A stretch of 64,000 nt of DNA from Nitrospira_D sp019636945 (GCF_047338595.1 NZ_JBLFBO010000003.1:1-64000); one strand, 5' to 3'; positions 17,216 to 28,563 are shown, counted from the first letter of the stretch. Numbers and translations are program-made. The notes: generated by a model from the letters alone, not told the origin.

Positions 17216-17712
17216 CGGGCGAAAGGCGCCGGCTCGCCTTCGTGCTTCACCCACAAGCCAGGATGAGGGGTTCCGGCTCGCAGTTCGTTTTTTGGCGCAG
17301 CGAGATCGGACTGCTGCTCAAGTCGAACGGTTTCTCCTGTCACGAGGGGTGACCTCTCCCCACATTGAACAGGCCATTTGCAGCCTGACGGACCTCCGGT
17401 ACCTTGACGACCTTGCCTATGCCCAGCGATGGGTGGAGAAGCGCCTGGCTACCAAGCCGATGGGCCAAGAACGGCTCAAGGCGGAATTACAGGCCAAGGG
17501 AATTTCGGATGGCTTAGCTGAGCGGGTTCTCACCGAAGTCTTTCAGCGGAACGGCGAGGAGGTCGTGGCGCGCCTGGCCTTACGGGCCATGTCCCACCAG
17601 GGGAAGCAATTGGCCTCAGGGCACATGGCGCGATTCCTCCATCAGCGGGGTTTCAGTGACGAGGTGATCGATCGTATGATGACAGAGTTCAAGAGAAGTG
17701 AGGATGTTGTCC

Positions 17713-17726
<14 letters not shown>
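17190..17726 (+). CDS. recX: regulatory protein RecX
   Basis: This protein of about 178 residues inhibits or modulates RecA filaments. It is the three-helix-repeat RecX type: AVRFLAQRDRTAAQVERFL, LTDLRYLDDLAYAQRWVEKR and ARFLHQRGFSDEVI. The start is uncertain. GTG 17190, inside the recA 3' end, is the most plausible for this frame, and no good Shine-Dalgarno decides it. The 3' end overlaps alaS by 14 bases, so recA-recX-alaS look translationally coupled. Confidence 0.88.
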
Positions 17727-20349
<2,623 letters not shown>

Positions 20350-20355
20350 ACTGTC

Positions 20356-20940
20356 ATGGCAACCAGGATCCTAGCCCTCGATTACGGGACCAAGCGGATC
20401 GGAGTAGCGCTCAGCGATGAGCTTGGGTGGACGGCTCAACCGCTTGAAACGCTCGAACGGAGGACGCTGGATCGAGATTTCGCACATATTCAACAGCTGG
20501 TGAACGCGCACGATGTCCGAGAAGTTGTGATCGGACTTCCGTTACGACTCAATGGTGAAGAAGGACCGGCGGTTCAGGCCGTTCATCTGTTCGTCGACCG
20601 GCTCGGTGAGGTGTTGTCGGTTCCCATCGTCATGTGGGACGAGCGGATGACGACTCGATCGGCGGAAGAGCTCTTGATCGCCGCCGATGTCAGTCGAAAA
20701 AAGCGAAAGGGAGTCGTCGATCGTGTCGCCGCGGCAATTCTTTTGCAGAGCTATCTCGAAGCCAACACGGCTTCCACGAGCTCTGGCGAGGAACATCGCT
20801 CGGCACAAGAGACAGAGGAAGCGTGGGTAGAGTCGTCGTTGATCGACCAATCGCATGATGGTTCGTGGGATCCTCATCACCGCCGTCACTCTCGTCGTGC
20901 TCGTCGGGGTGGTCGGCTATCTAATGATCCGATGGGCTGA
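20356..20940 (+). CDS. ruvX: RuvX/YqgF-family nuclease with C-terminal extension
   Basis: This RNase H-fold protein is a Holliday-junction resolvase homologue implicated in pre-16S rRNA processing. Motifs are LALDYGTKRIGVALSD, VVIGLPLRLNGEEGP, WDERMTT and the DRVAAAILLQSYLE end of the domain near residue 138. The family normally stops about there. Here 55 further residues of polar, Arg/His-rich sequence overlap the first 86 bases of mltG. The extension may be translated or reflect lost termination. It follows alaS by 6 bases. Confidence 0.9.
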   Translation: MATRILALDYGTKRIGVALSDELGWTAQPLETLERRTLDRDFAHIQQLVNAHDVREVVIGLPLRLNGEEGPAVQAVHLFVDRLGEVLSVPIVMWDERMTTRSAEELLIAADVSRKKRKGVVDRVAAAILLQSYLEANTASTSSGEEHRSAQETEEAWVESSLIDQSHDGSWDPHHRRHSRRARRGGRLSNDPMG

Positions 20941-21937
20941 AGCGCCCGTCCTGTCCGAGGCCGATCATCCTCCTGAGAAGATTGTGGTCATCCCTGATGG
21001 GGCCACATTCAACCAAGCTGCGACCCTCCTTGAACGGGAGCAATTGATCAGGAGTCGACTGGCGTTTCTCCTGTTGGGGAAATTCCAGGAGGCGGACCGT
21101 AAGATTCATCCGGGAGAATATGCGCTCCATGCCGCGATGCCGCCGGCAGAGATTCTGTCGAGGTTCTTGGCCGGTCGCGTGGTCTTGCATCCCATCACAA
21201 TTCCTGAAGGCTATGCAATGAGTCAGATTGCGGATGTCCTTGAGGAGCAGCACATCACCGCTCGCGAGGAGTTTCTCAGACTGGCATCGGACAAGTCATT
21301 TATGAAGACGTTGGGCATTGAGGCAGGCTCGGTAGAGGGCTACCTCTACCCCGACACCTACCGGTTTGCGAAGCCGACGGCGGCGAAAGACGTGATCAGG
21401 GCGATGGTGGAACAGTTCGATCATATCATGACGCAAGAGTTGAAAGTGCGAGCCAAAGAGATCAACCTCACGGTCCATCAAGTCTTGACTCTCGCTTCGG
21501 TGATTGAAAAAGAAACTGGGGCAGGCAATGAACGCCCACAGATTTCAGCTGTGTTTCACAATCGATTGAAGAAAAATATTCCGCTCCAGAGTGATCCGAC
21601 GGTCATTTATGGACTGCCGAATTTCGACGGGAATCTGCATAAGAAGGACCTTTCCCATCCCAGTCCCTACAATACCTATCGGTGGGCGGGATTGCCGCCT
21701 GGTCCGATTGCCAGTCCTGGGGCGGACGCGATCCGTGCGGCCCTGTATCCTGTCCCATCCGCGTACCTGTATTTCGTATCTCGAAACGATGGGACCCATC
21801 AATTTTCCGCCACCTTGGTTGAACACAACAAGGCGGTGGAACGGTACCAAAAACGTCCGTTTCGAAAAGAACGGCATTCGCAGACATTCATGGTCCCGAA
21901 GAGCCATGCGATCCATCATGAAGAAGGAGTCTCGTAG
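20855..21937 (+). CDS. mltG: endolytic murein transglycosylase MltG
   Basis: This protein of about 360 residues is anchored by one N-terminal transmembrane helix (GILITAVTLVVLVGVVGYLM) with a periplasmic YceG domain. Catalytic Glu lies in LTLASVIEKETG. SDPTVIYGL, the SPYNTYRWAGLPPGPIASPG block and LYFVSRNDGTHQFSAT are classic. It cleaves nascent peptidoglycan strands to set glycan length. It starts at the tandem ATGATG at 20855 inside the ruvX 3' end. deoC follows 3 bases after its stop. Confidence 0.95.
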   Translation: MMVRGILITAVTLVVLVGVVGYLMIRWAEAPVLSEADHPPEKIVVIPDGATFNQAATLLEREQLIRSRLAFLLLGKFQEADRKIHPGEYALHAAMPPAEILSRFLAGRVVLHPITIPEGYAMSQIADVLEEQHITAREEFLRLASDKSFMKTLGIEAGSVEGYLYPDTYRFAKPTAAKDVIRAMVEQFDHIMTQELKVRAKEINLTVHQVLTLASVIEKETGAGNERPQISAVFHNRLKKNIPLQSDPTVIYGLPNFDGNLHKKDLSHPSPYNTYRWAGLPPGPIASPGADAIRAALYPVPSAYLYFVSRNDGTHQFSATLVEHNKAVERYQKRPFRKERHSQTFMVPKSHAIHHEEGVS

Positions 21938-21940
21938 CGT

Positions 21941-22615
21941 ATGTCACGTTGGAATCTTCCTGCATTGATTGATCATACTGTCTTGAGGCCGGAGGCGACG
22001 AAGCACGATGTGCTTCGGCTGTGCGAAGAGGCGAAGGCCCATGGGTTTACCGTTATATTTGTCCCGCCTTGTTACGTCGATGAAGCAGCCGCGGCAATCG
22101 TGGGTACAAACATTCAGCTTGGGATCCCGATCGGATTTCCGCTGGGCGGGCATACGACAAGAACCAAAGTCGCTGAAGCAGTCGATGCAGTCTCTCGTGG
22201 AGCCCGGGTGTTGGATATGGTGCTGAACGTCAGCCGACTGAAATCCGGTGACCATGACGCTGTACGGACGGATATTGCTGAAGTAGTGAAGGCGACACCC
22301 GGGGTCGAGCACAAGGTCATTCTTGAAACCTGCTATCTGACTCAGGATGAAAAGCGAGCCGCTTGTCATCTTGCCGTGGAGGCTGGAGCAGAGTATGTGA
22401 AGACCTCGACGGGGTTCGGTGCTGCCGGAGCGACTGTGGCAGATGTGCGTTTACTGAAAGAGACGGTGGCGGGAATGGCCAAGGTCAAGGCCTCAGGCGG
22501 GATCCGGGATTGGAAGACGACGCTCGCGATGCTCGAGGCCGGCGCGGATCGGATCGGCACGAGTGCTGGCCTGACGATTCTTGAGCAATGGCGCGCATCG
22601 GGAGACCAGAGGTGA
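21941..22615 (+). CDS. deoC: deoxyribose-phosphate aldolase
   Basis: This 224-residue TIM-barrel class I aldolase splits 2-deoxyribose-5-phosphate into glyceraldehyde-3-phosphate and acetaldehyde. The Schiff-base Lys is in EYVKTSTGFG. The second Lys is in VKASGGIRDW and the Asp in RVLDMVLNVS. Length is typical for the short bacterial type. It is followed by a repeat and a DeoB-like gene on the same strand, suggesting a nucleoside-salvage unit with mltG upstream. Confidence 0.95.
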   Translation: MSRWNLPALIDHTVLRPEATKHDVLRLCEEAKAHGFTVIFVPPCYVDEAAAAIVGTNIQLGIPIGFPLGGHTTRTKVAEAVDAVSRGARVLDMVLNVSRLKSGDHDAVRTDIAEVVKATPGVEHKVILETCYLTQDEKRAACHLAVEAGAEYVKTSTGFGAAGATVADVRLLKETVAGMAKVKASGGIRDWKTTLAMLEAGADRIGTSAGLTILEQWRASGDQR

Positions 22616-22669
22616 TAGGGTTACCGCAAACTGGTACAACGGTCTCTCGTGGTGGATCGCACGGTCTGG

Positions 22670-22791
22670 CAGACTGCTGAAAAAGTCCTCCAGCGGCGTT
22701 CTCACATCACTCAGAGGTTCGACGTACCGAAGCGTACGCCTCGCCCCTTCGCTCGCTGAGGCTTTGCTGGACGGCCTTTTTGAGCAGTCTG
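22670..22791. repeat. palindromic MITE-like repeat, copy A
   Basis: This 122-bp element is bounded by inverted arms cagactgctgaaaaag and ctttttgagcagtctg (one mismatch). Its interior is homologous over its whole length to the reverse complement of 30818-30943; shared blocks include ggcgttctc and ttgctggacggccttttt. It separates deoC from the duplicated deoB 5' region. It encodes no protein. Confidence 0.8.
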
Positions 22792-22916
22792 AGCTGTAGA
22801 GTGCCACAGTTCTTTTTATCATCGTGCTACGGTGGGCGAAGCTGAAACCAAGTTTTTCAGCAAACTGCTTGTTGTCTAGACCCTCTTCTCCTACGTCCTC
22901 TTGGATCTTCTTAATG
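22792..22916. other. intergenic spacer
   Basis: The short spacer between the palindromic repeat and the partial deoB-like duplication holds no recognisable gene or RNA. Confidence 0.4.
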
Positions 22917-23076
22917 GTTCCATACGTCTCTATGTCGACTCACGGTGATTTGATAGAGTGAGTCGAGGATCACGCGCGTCATCTTCCTTGTACTGGGTTG
23001 GCATGGGATCGGAGCCCTGCCGGATGCGGTAGACTACGGCGATGCTGAGGCGAGCACCCTTGTTCATCTGGCTGCG
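22917..23076 (+). pseudogene. broken tandem copy of the deoB-like 5' end
   Basis: The segment repeats about 160 bases spanning the upstream region and first codons of the gene at 23181. Shared blocks include acgtctctatgt, gccggatgcggtagactacg versus gccggatgcggcagactacg, and gcgatgctgaggcga. The copy has lost the ATG context and the early frame (tgtactgggttggcatggg replaces tcgtcatggatggatgtgg) and ends after about 36 codons. It is a decayed partial duplication rather than a gene. Confidence 0.8.
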
Positions 23077-23180
23077 ATGGATTGTGCGGTCCAGTTGCCA
23101 GAATCTTCTTCCGCTATGTGCTCTTGGCTCGTTCCAGACGTCTCTATGTTGATTCTTGGTGAAATTGGTAGAGTCAGCCG

Positions 23181-24338
23181 ATGATCAAGCGCGTCATCCT
23201 CCTCGTCATGGATGGATGTGGGGTCGGAGCCTTGCCGGATGCGGCAGACTACGGCGATGCTGAGGCGAACACCCTTGTCCATCTGGCTGAGTCCGTTGGG
23301 GGACTCAGTCTCCCCAACTTAGAAATGCTTGGACTGGGCCATATCGCTCAGATCAAGGGTGTGCGGGCCATGGGACAACCCAACGGATGCTTCGGGCGTC
23401 TGGCCTTCGCATCGGCGGGGAAAGATTCCGTGGTGGGATATTGGGAAATGAGCGGGGTGGTTCAGCATGAGGGCGCGGCTGTTTGCCGTTCCGGTGTGCC
23501 AACGTCGATCGTGGATTTGATCGAGCAAGTATTTGGAAGAAAGTCGATCGGCAGAGAGGTGGCGCTGATGGCGGCGATGCTCCGTCGATATGGCGTGGAG
23601 CATATGGCGACGGGAGCGCCCATACTCTGGGCCGACGGAGGCAATACCTGTTTCCTGGCCATGCATGAATCCATCATGGCCGTATCGGAATTCCAGCATC
23701 GCTGCCGCGAAGTGCGAAAAGCGGCAAAGGATGCGGGGATACTCCTTCGTGTCGTCGCGCAGCCGGTGAGTGGGGGGCATGATCAACTTCGTCCGTACGC
23801 TGGACGAAAGGACTGTGTGCATGAGCCGGCCGGTGTGACGATGTTTGATGTCTTGAGTCGATCGGGTCAGATTGCGATGGGGGTCGGGAAAGTCTATGAT
23901 CTCTTCAGCGGTCGTGGATTTACAAAAGCCTTTCCGATTGCATCGGGGATTGCAGGTTTGGAAGAAGTGGTCGGCATGTTAAACAAAGTTCCGCGCGGGC
24001 TCCTGGCTGCCAGTGTGGACCAATGGTCAGAAGAGCCGACACAGATGGCCACGGCTCTGCAAGAGTTTGATCGTCGGTTGCCGGAGTTATTCGAAAAGTT
24101 ACGCCCCGGCGATATGGTCATTGTGACAGGTGATCATGGCCGGGACGGTTCATTGCCCGGCAAGACGTTGACCCGCGAATATGTTCCCCTCTGCGTCACC
24201 GGTCCCAAACTGGCGCAAGGTGTCGATTTGGGAACCAGGGTGACGGCGGCGGACGTGGGGCAGACGATCGCCGATGCATTGGGTGCTGATCGGGTGCTTC
24301 ATGGCGAAAGTTTTCTGAATGCGCTGAAGTCGGGGTAG
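23181..24338 (+). CDS. deoB: phosphopentomutase-like protein, divergent DeoB missing one metal site
   Basis: This 385-residue member of the alkaline-phosphatase superfamily follows the DeoB layout: VMDGCGVGALPDA at the N-terminus, AGKDSVVGYWE at the nucleophile, GDHGRDG late, and TREYVPL near the end. Canonical DeoB interconverts (deoxy)ribose-1- and 5-phosphate with two Mn ions. From remembered family data, the first-metal ligands persist (Asp11, Asp318, His319) and the phospho-Thr is Ser83. The second-metal Asp and His of the DMLYGH motif are absent (VDQWSEEPT at 279-287, shorter by about five). The late His is Leu330. It may be a one-metal or repurposed enzyme. It lies downstream of deoC and upstream of ridA. 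Confidence 0.8.
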   Translation: MIKRVILLVMDGCGVGALPDAADYGDAEANTLVHLAESVGGLSLPNLEMLGLGHIAQIKGVRAMGQPNGCFGRLAFASAGKDSVVGYWEMSGVVQHEGAAVCRSGVPTSIVDLIEQVFGRKSIGREVALMAAMLRRYGVEHMATGAPILWADGGNTCFLAMHESIMAVSEFQHRCREVRKAAKDAGILLRVVAQPVSGGHDQLRPYAGRKDCVHEPAGVTMFDVLSRSGQIAMGVGKVYDLFSGRGFTKAFPIASGIAGLEEVVGMLNKVPRGLLAASVDQWSEEPTQMATALQEFDRRLPELFEKLRPGDMVIVTGDHGRDGSLPGKTLTREYVPLCVTGPKLAQGVDLGTRVTAADVGQTIADALGADRVLHGESFLNALKSG

Positions 24339-24405
24339 TGCGGAGTGAGAAGTGAAAAGTGAATGGTAAGGGGCCAGCCGGGAAAGATCAGTCGGAGTCA
24401 TTTGC

Positions 24406-24867
24406 ATGTCGTATGAAGCGAAACTGAAAGAGCTGGGATTGACCCTGCCGGATTCTCCGAAACCGGTGGCGAATTATGTGCCGGTTGTTCGGGTCGGTGA
24501 GCTGTTATTTCTTTCTGGTGTGTTGCCGTCGCGCGATGGCCAGCTCATCATGACAGGTAAGCTAGGCCAGGGATTGACGATCGAGCAAGGGAAAGAGGCT
24601 TCGCGAGTCGCCGTCTTGAATGGCTTGAGTATTATTCGGCATGCAGCAGGATCGCTTGATCGAGTAAAACAGATTGTCAAAATGGTCGGCCATATCGCCT
24701 CGGCTCAAGGATTTACCGATCAACCGCAAGTGCTCAATGGTGCCTCTGATCTTCTCGTATCCCTGTTCGGTGATGCCGGCCGACATGCGCGTGTCGCCGT
24801 CGGGGCTGCTGAACTTCCCCGCCAGGCACCGGTGGAAATCGAATTGATCGTTCAGCTTCTCTCCTAG
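24406..24867 (+). CDS. RidA/YjgF-family protein
   Basis: This 153-residue protein belongs to the broader RidA (Rid) family, trimeric deaminases that hydrolyse reactive enamine/imine intermediates. Visible family features are the N-terminal YVPVVRVGELLFLSGVLPSR, the GKEASRVAVLNGLSII helix and the RVAVGAAELPRQAPVEIELI end. It resembles the longer Rid subfamily that aligns from residue 1 (KELGLTLPDSPKPVANYVP) rather than archetypal RidA, so its substrate is uncertain. It follows the DeoB-like gene by 67 bases. Confidence 0.85.
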   Translation: MSYEAKLKELGLTLPDSPKPVANYVPVVRVGELLFLSGVLPSRDGQLIMTGKLGQGLTIEQGKEASRVAVLNGLSIIRHAAGSLDRVKQIVKMVGHIASAQGFTDQPQVLNGASDLLVSLFGDAGRHARVAVGAAELPRQAPVEIELIVQLLS

Positions 24868-24960
24868 TCCGCCTTGACTCTTCAAAAAACCACTTGTTAA
24901 AGTCCTGCATGATGCACATCATGGCTTTGCCCTTCCCGTTTCTTGTCTGAAAGGTCACCC

Positions 24961-26694
24961 ATGCAACGAATTGCCGCGTTTGCCGCATGCCTCGTGTTGT
25001 TGTTTTTGTCCTCAAATAATACGTATGCAGCGAGTAAGAGTAAGCCGATCGAGAGCAAGGTTGTCATTGAACTCTCGACCACCGTGGCAACTCCCGGCGC
25101 GACGGTTACGCTCAACGGAAAGGGGTTCGGCCCGTACAAGTCGACGGCGTTCAACAGAGTGATCATCAATGGCCTGTCGGCTCTGGTGCAACGATGGGAA
25201 CCTGAGCTTATTGAGGTCAAAGTTCCGTTTAAGGCAACGAGTGGATTCATCGAGGTGATGATCGGGAAGAAGAAGGTGCTTGCCGGGCTGTTGACGATTG
25301 TCATGCCTCAGATCGAAGACATGACACCGACTGAAGCCGAGCGTGGGGCCACGATTCAGATTACGGGCCGGCATTTCGGTCTGTCCGCCGGCGCTCGCGA
25401 TCCCAATACGATGTTCGGAGTGAACGACGTGATCGTCGGAGGGGTGGTCGTTCGACCGCGGCGCTGGAAGGATGACGCTATTGAGCTGGAGGTCCCTGCC
25501 AATGCGACGAGCGGCGAGGTCGTGGTTCGGTTGGCCTCATCGGATCCGCTTCCTGACGGATCCTGCTGTGCGCCTGTCGAGTACGTTAAAAGCAATGCCG
25601 TTCCATTGAAACTGATGCCGTCAATTCGAGTCGATCCGGTCAGTGGGCCCGTCGGGACGAAGGTGGTGCTCTTCGGCCAAGGATTTGGTCAGTCGAAAGA
25701 GCGGATGGATGACGGTGTGCTGATCGCCGGAAAACCTGCGACGATCGCCCAATGGAACGACGATGTGATCGTGGTCCATGTTCCCCTTGATGCCGAGTCT
25801 GGTCCGCTGGTGTTGCGACGGCAGGGGCAAGAACGGGTACTGACACAGTTTACGGTTCATGTTCCTCACATCACGACGCTGAGCCCTTCCAGCGCTCCGA
25901 TCGGGACATTGCTCCGGATCAGCGGTGAACATTTTGGGTTCTATTCGGAAAGCGGGGCGACTCCGTACAACTTCATGGATTTCAATACGGGTCAGAATCG
26001 AGTGGAGATCGGCGGGGTCCCGGCCGTCATCTATCGATGGAACGACGATCGAATCGATGTGTGGGTGCCATTCAGTGCAAAGAGCGGGAAGGTGGTGATC
26101 TACCGGAGTGCCACCAGACCGAATCTGGGGGGGCTCTGCTGCGCTGAGCGAGGGGCGATGGCGATTGAGGCAGGAGACTTCACGCTGGTGACGCCCACGG
26201 TTGACGCGTATGACCCCAAGTCGGCTGGGTTGGATGCGACCGTGACCATTAAGGGAAGTGGATTTGGGACGTTCTTGAAGACCGCAGAACATGCCGATCT
26301 TCGATTAAATCAAAAAGCGTACAAACGGCGCTCTGACATTGAGATCAACGAGCCTGAGGCCGGTACGACAGTGTTGTCGAACGTCTCCCGCACGGAAGTT
26401 CTGTTCAATGGCGCTGCAGCTTTGGTGCAGTCATGGACGGATCAGGAGATCGTGGTCAAAGTTCCGCACCGGAACCTGTATGGGATTGGAAAGAAGGGCG
26501 ACTTTTTCGATGATCTTGCCACAGGACCTCTGGTGGTCCGTCGAGGATCGTGGGATCTCTTGCCGGATGGCACCTGCTGCTCGCCAAAAAAATGGCTGAC
26601 AGTAGAAGCGGGCCAGTTCACCATCGAGGCGAAGGGGCTTCCTGACGATGGGTATTGGACGAATAACAGACCTGATGCGAGCACCAGTCAATAA
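24961..26694 (+). CDS. secreted multi-domain IPT/TIG protein
   Basis: This 577-residue protein starts at ATG 24961 with a signal peptide (AAFAACLVLLFLSS, cleavage near TYA-ASK). About five immunoglobulin-like IPT/TIG domains follow, marked by P-G-A-T-V-T-L-x-G-x-x-F-G and W-x-D-D-x-I-x-V-x-V-P repeats (SGPVGTKVVLFGQGFG, RWNDDRIDVWVP). Three domains carry an unusual vicinal Cys pair (GSCCAP, GLCCAE, GTCCSP) at equivalent loops. It is likely an extracytoplasmic binding or structural protein. The stop overlaps the start of the next gene by one base (TAATG). Confidence 0.8.
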   Translation: MQRIAAFAACLVLLFLSSNNTYAASKSKPIESKVVIELSTTVATPGATVTLNGKGFGPYKSTAFNRVIINGLSALVQRWEPELIEVKVPFKATSGFIEVMIGKKKVLAGLLTIVMPQIEDMTPTEAERGATIQITGRHFGLSAGARDPNTMFGVNDVIVGGVVVRPRRWKDDAIELEVPANATSGEVVVRLASSDPLPDGSCCAPVEYVKSNAVPLKLMPSIRVDPVSGPVGTKVVLFGQGFGQSKERMDDGVLIAGKPATIAQWNDDVIVVHVPLDAESGPLVLRRQGQERVLTQFTVHVPHITTLSPSSAPIGTLLRISGEHFGFYSESGATPYNFMDFNTGQNRVEIGGVPAVIYRWNDDRIDVWVPFSAKSGKVVIYRSATRPNLGGLCCAERGAMAIEAGDFTLVTPTVDAYDPKSAGLDATVTIKGSGFGTFLKTAEHADLRLNQKAYKRRSDIEINEPEAGTTVLSNVSRTEVLFNGAAALVQSWTDQEIVVKVPHRNLYGIGKKGDFFDDLATGPLVVRRGSWDLLPDGTCCSPKKWLTVEAGQFTIEAKGLPDDGYWTNNRPDASTSQ

Positions 26695-27680
26695 TGCTGA
26701 CTCCACTGCACGTTGTCTGCATCCACTCGCGTATCATCTCCTTGTTGTTCCTGGTGGTACTGGGGCTTCCACGACTGGCCGCAAGCAGTGAGACCGCTCT
26801 TTCCTTTACGATCCAGACGAGTCCGACGAAATCCACCTTGCTGAGTATTCACTTTCCTGCGCCTCAACAGGGCTGGGCGGTGGGATCTGGTGGGACGATC
26901 CTGAAGACCATTGATGGCGGGAAAAAGTGGAAGCGCGTGACCAGTGGAACAACTGCTTTGCTCACGAGCGTGTTTTTTGCCGACTCGTCGAACGGATGGG
27001 TGACCGGTGCTGGAGGATGGTTCAGCCGCACGATGAACGGGGGAGAGTCCTGGTCTCCGCAGTCTCTCGCGACACAGCAGCCGCTCTACGCTGTCTCCTT
27101 TCCATCTCCCAGTATCGGGTGGGTCGTTGGGGGAGGCGGAACCATCTTTCATACCACGGATGGAGGCCAGCATTGGAACGAGCAGGTCAGCGGCACGATG
27201 GCGGCCCTCTATGCCGTACAGTTTCTCGATGAACAGAAAGGGACCATTGTCGGCGCATTGGGAACGATCCTGTCGACATCTGATGGCGGCGTGACATGGA
27301 CCGCACAAGGCACGCAGAGTGCAGTCACCTTGTTCGACGTTTCTTTCACTGATGCCTCAACTGGTTGGGCAGTCGGCAATGCAGGGGCGCTGTTTCAAAC
27401 GACAGATGGGGGCGCCAAATGGGTGGATCAGACTCTGCCTTGTGGAAATACGTGCACGAAACTTACTGATTTGTTGAAGGTCCGGTTTACGAGCCGGCGC
27501 GAAGGCTGGATCGTGGGGGAACGAGGAACGTTGTATCGGACAACCGACGCCGGTCTCACCTGGAGCGAGGGAAAATCGATAGCCCCTGCGTCGTTATTTG
27601 GCCTCAGCTTTCCCGATGTTGCACAGGGGTGGGCGAGCGGGGAGAATGGAACCATCGTTCATCTGCAACTGAGTCGCTGA
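26694..27680 (+). CDS. secreted Ycf48-like/BNR beta-propeller protein
   Basis: This 328-residue protein has a signal peptide (RIISLLFLVVLGLPRLA). About six repeats of the Ycf48/photosystem II assembly-factor type follow: GWAVGSGGTILKTIDGGKKW, GWVVGGGGTIFHTTDGGQHW, GWAVGNAGALFQTTDGGAKW. They form a beta-propeller. In non-phototrophs such proteins are found on the surface or periplasm with unknown partners. TAATG overlap with the preceding IPT/TIG gene shows translational coupling, so the two probably act together. Confidence 0.82.
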   Translation: MLTPLHVVCIHSRIISLLFLVVLGLPRLAASSETALSFTIQTSPTKSTLLSIHFPAPQQGWAVGSGGTILKTIDGGKKWKRVTSGTTALLTSVFFADSSNGWVTGAGGWFSRTMNGGESWSPQSLATQQPLYAVSFPSPSIGWVVGGGGTIFHTTDGGQHWNEQVSGTMAALYAVQFLDEQKGTIVGALGTILSTSDGGVTWTAQGTQSAVTLFDVSFTDASTGWAVGNAGALFQTTDGGAKWVDQTLPCGNTCTKLTDLLKVRFTSRREGWIVGERGTLYRTTDAGLTWSEGKSIAPASLFGLSFPDVAQGWASGENGTIVHLQLSR

Positions 27681-27720
27681 ACGGCCTGCGGGGCATTGCG
27701 ATTCTTGGAAACAGCAGAGA

Positions 27721-27738
27721 GCAGTGTAAATACACTGC
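27721..27738. promoter_or_regulatory. perfect 18-bp palindrome
   Basis: gcagtgta-aa-tacactgc is a perfect palindrome in the convergent space between the Ycf48-like gene and the RAYT transposase. Its core AGTGTAAATACACT has the same spacing as the candidate MarR operator AGTGTACATACACT at 62373. No promoter is evident here, so it may be coincidental or a short hairpin. Confidence 0.35.
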
Positions 27739-27805
27739 TAGATCTCTTTGACAGACAGCACGTTCATAGTTGGCACTACAGAGACGGGGAAGCGCTCCTT
27801 GTTGG

Positions 27806-28477
27806 CTACGACCCCTTGGGTCTGCCGCGAGGACGAAGCGTCGATTCCATACCAAACCGCTTTGCCATCCGGTTCACCCAGGCGTCGTTGCCGAATGGAC
27901 GTCCTCGCTGTACGCTCACTCGAAGGGTTTCCAGTTCTTCGCCGGTGTCAGGTCGATTGACCCGAGTGATCCAATTGCGCGGGGGAGGGACCGGCCAGTC
28001 ACTCAACCAGGTCGTCAGTTTGGCATCTCCCTGGCTGCGTCGCCATAAACTACTCCATCGCCAGTTTTCCGCCTGTCTGACCAGCTTGGCCCGGAGCGCA
28101 TTGCGTTCCACATAGCGTGCCACGGTCAAAAAGTGCTCATCTGTCTGAACGGGAAAGGACTTGAAGCGGCCTTGATAAACGGGGCCGGTGCCGGCGGTTT
28201 CATGTTGGACATGCCAGCGTTGTGTATGGGTCACGGTGATCCAGCGGAGAATTTCCGAGAGTTCTCCATCCTGGCGTGGCCAGAGGAGGAGGTGCCAGTG
28301 ATTGGGCATGAGGCAATAGGCGGCAATGCGGATGCGGAACGTCGCATGGGCTTCGGCCAGGATGGCCTCAAAGGCGATGTAGTCCGACGGAGTCTCAAAC
28401 AACGGCAGTCGACCCACCCGTCGGTTCAAGACATGATAGGTGAGGTTGCCGGCAGCAAGACGAGGACGACGCGGCAT
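27806..28477 (-). CDS. REP-associated tyrosine transposase (RAYT)
   Basis: This protein of about 223 residues belongs to the Y1 HUH transposase family (transposase IS200-like, TnpA_REP). The N-terminus MPRRPRLAAGNLTYHVLNRR, the HUH motif in CLMPNHWHLLLWP and the downstream VERNALRAKLV with the catalytic-Tyr region YVERN are typical. RAYTs are single-copy, domesticated and spread palindromic REP sequences. ATG 28477 is chosen for the family-typical MPRRPR start. Palindromic repeats occur elsewhere in this window, but I cannot prove that they are its substrates. Confidence 0.88.
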   Translation of the reverse strand: MPRRPRLAAGNLTYHVLNRRVGRLPLFETPSDYIAFEAILAEAHATFRIRIAAYCLMPNHWHLLLWPRQDGELSEILRWITVTHTQRWHVQHETAGTGPVYQGRFKSFPVQTDEHFLTVARYVERNALRAKLVRQAENWRWSSLWRRSQGDAKLTTWLSDWPVPPPRNWITRVNRPDTGEELETLRVSVQRGRPFGNDAWVNRMAKRFGMESTLRPRGRPKGS

Positions 28478-28563
28478 AAGGAATCTTGTATCCAACTCAT
28501 CATGGGGTTGTCAAGAAAAGAGATCCGACCCCATAACAAAACCAGGAAAAGCACAAGCTGTTT

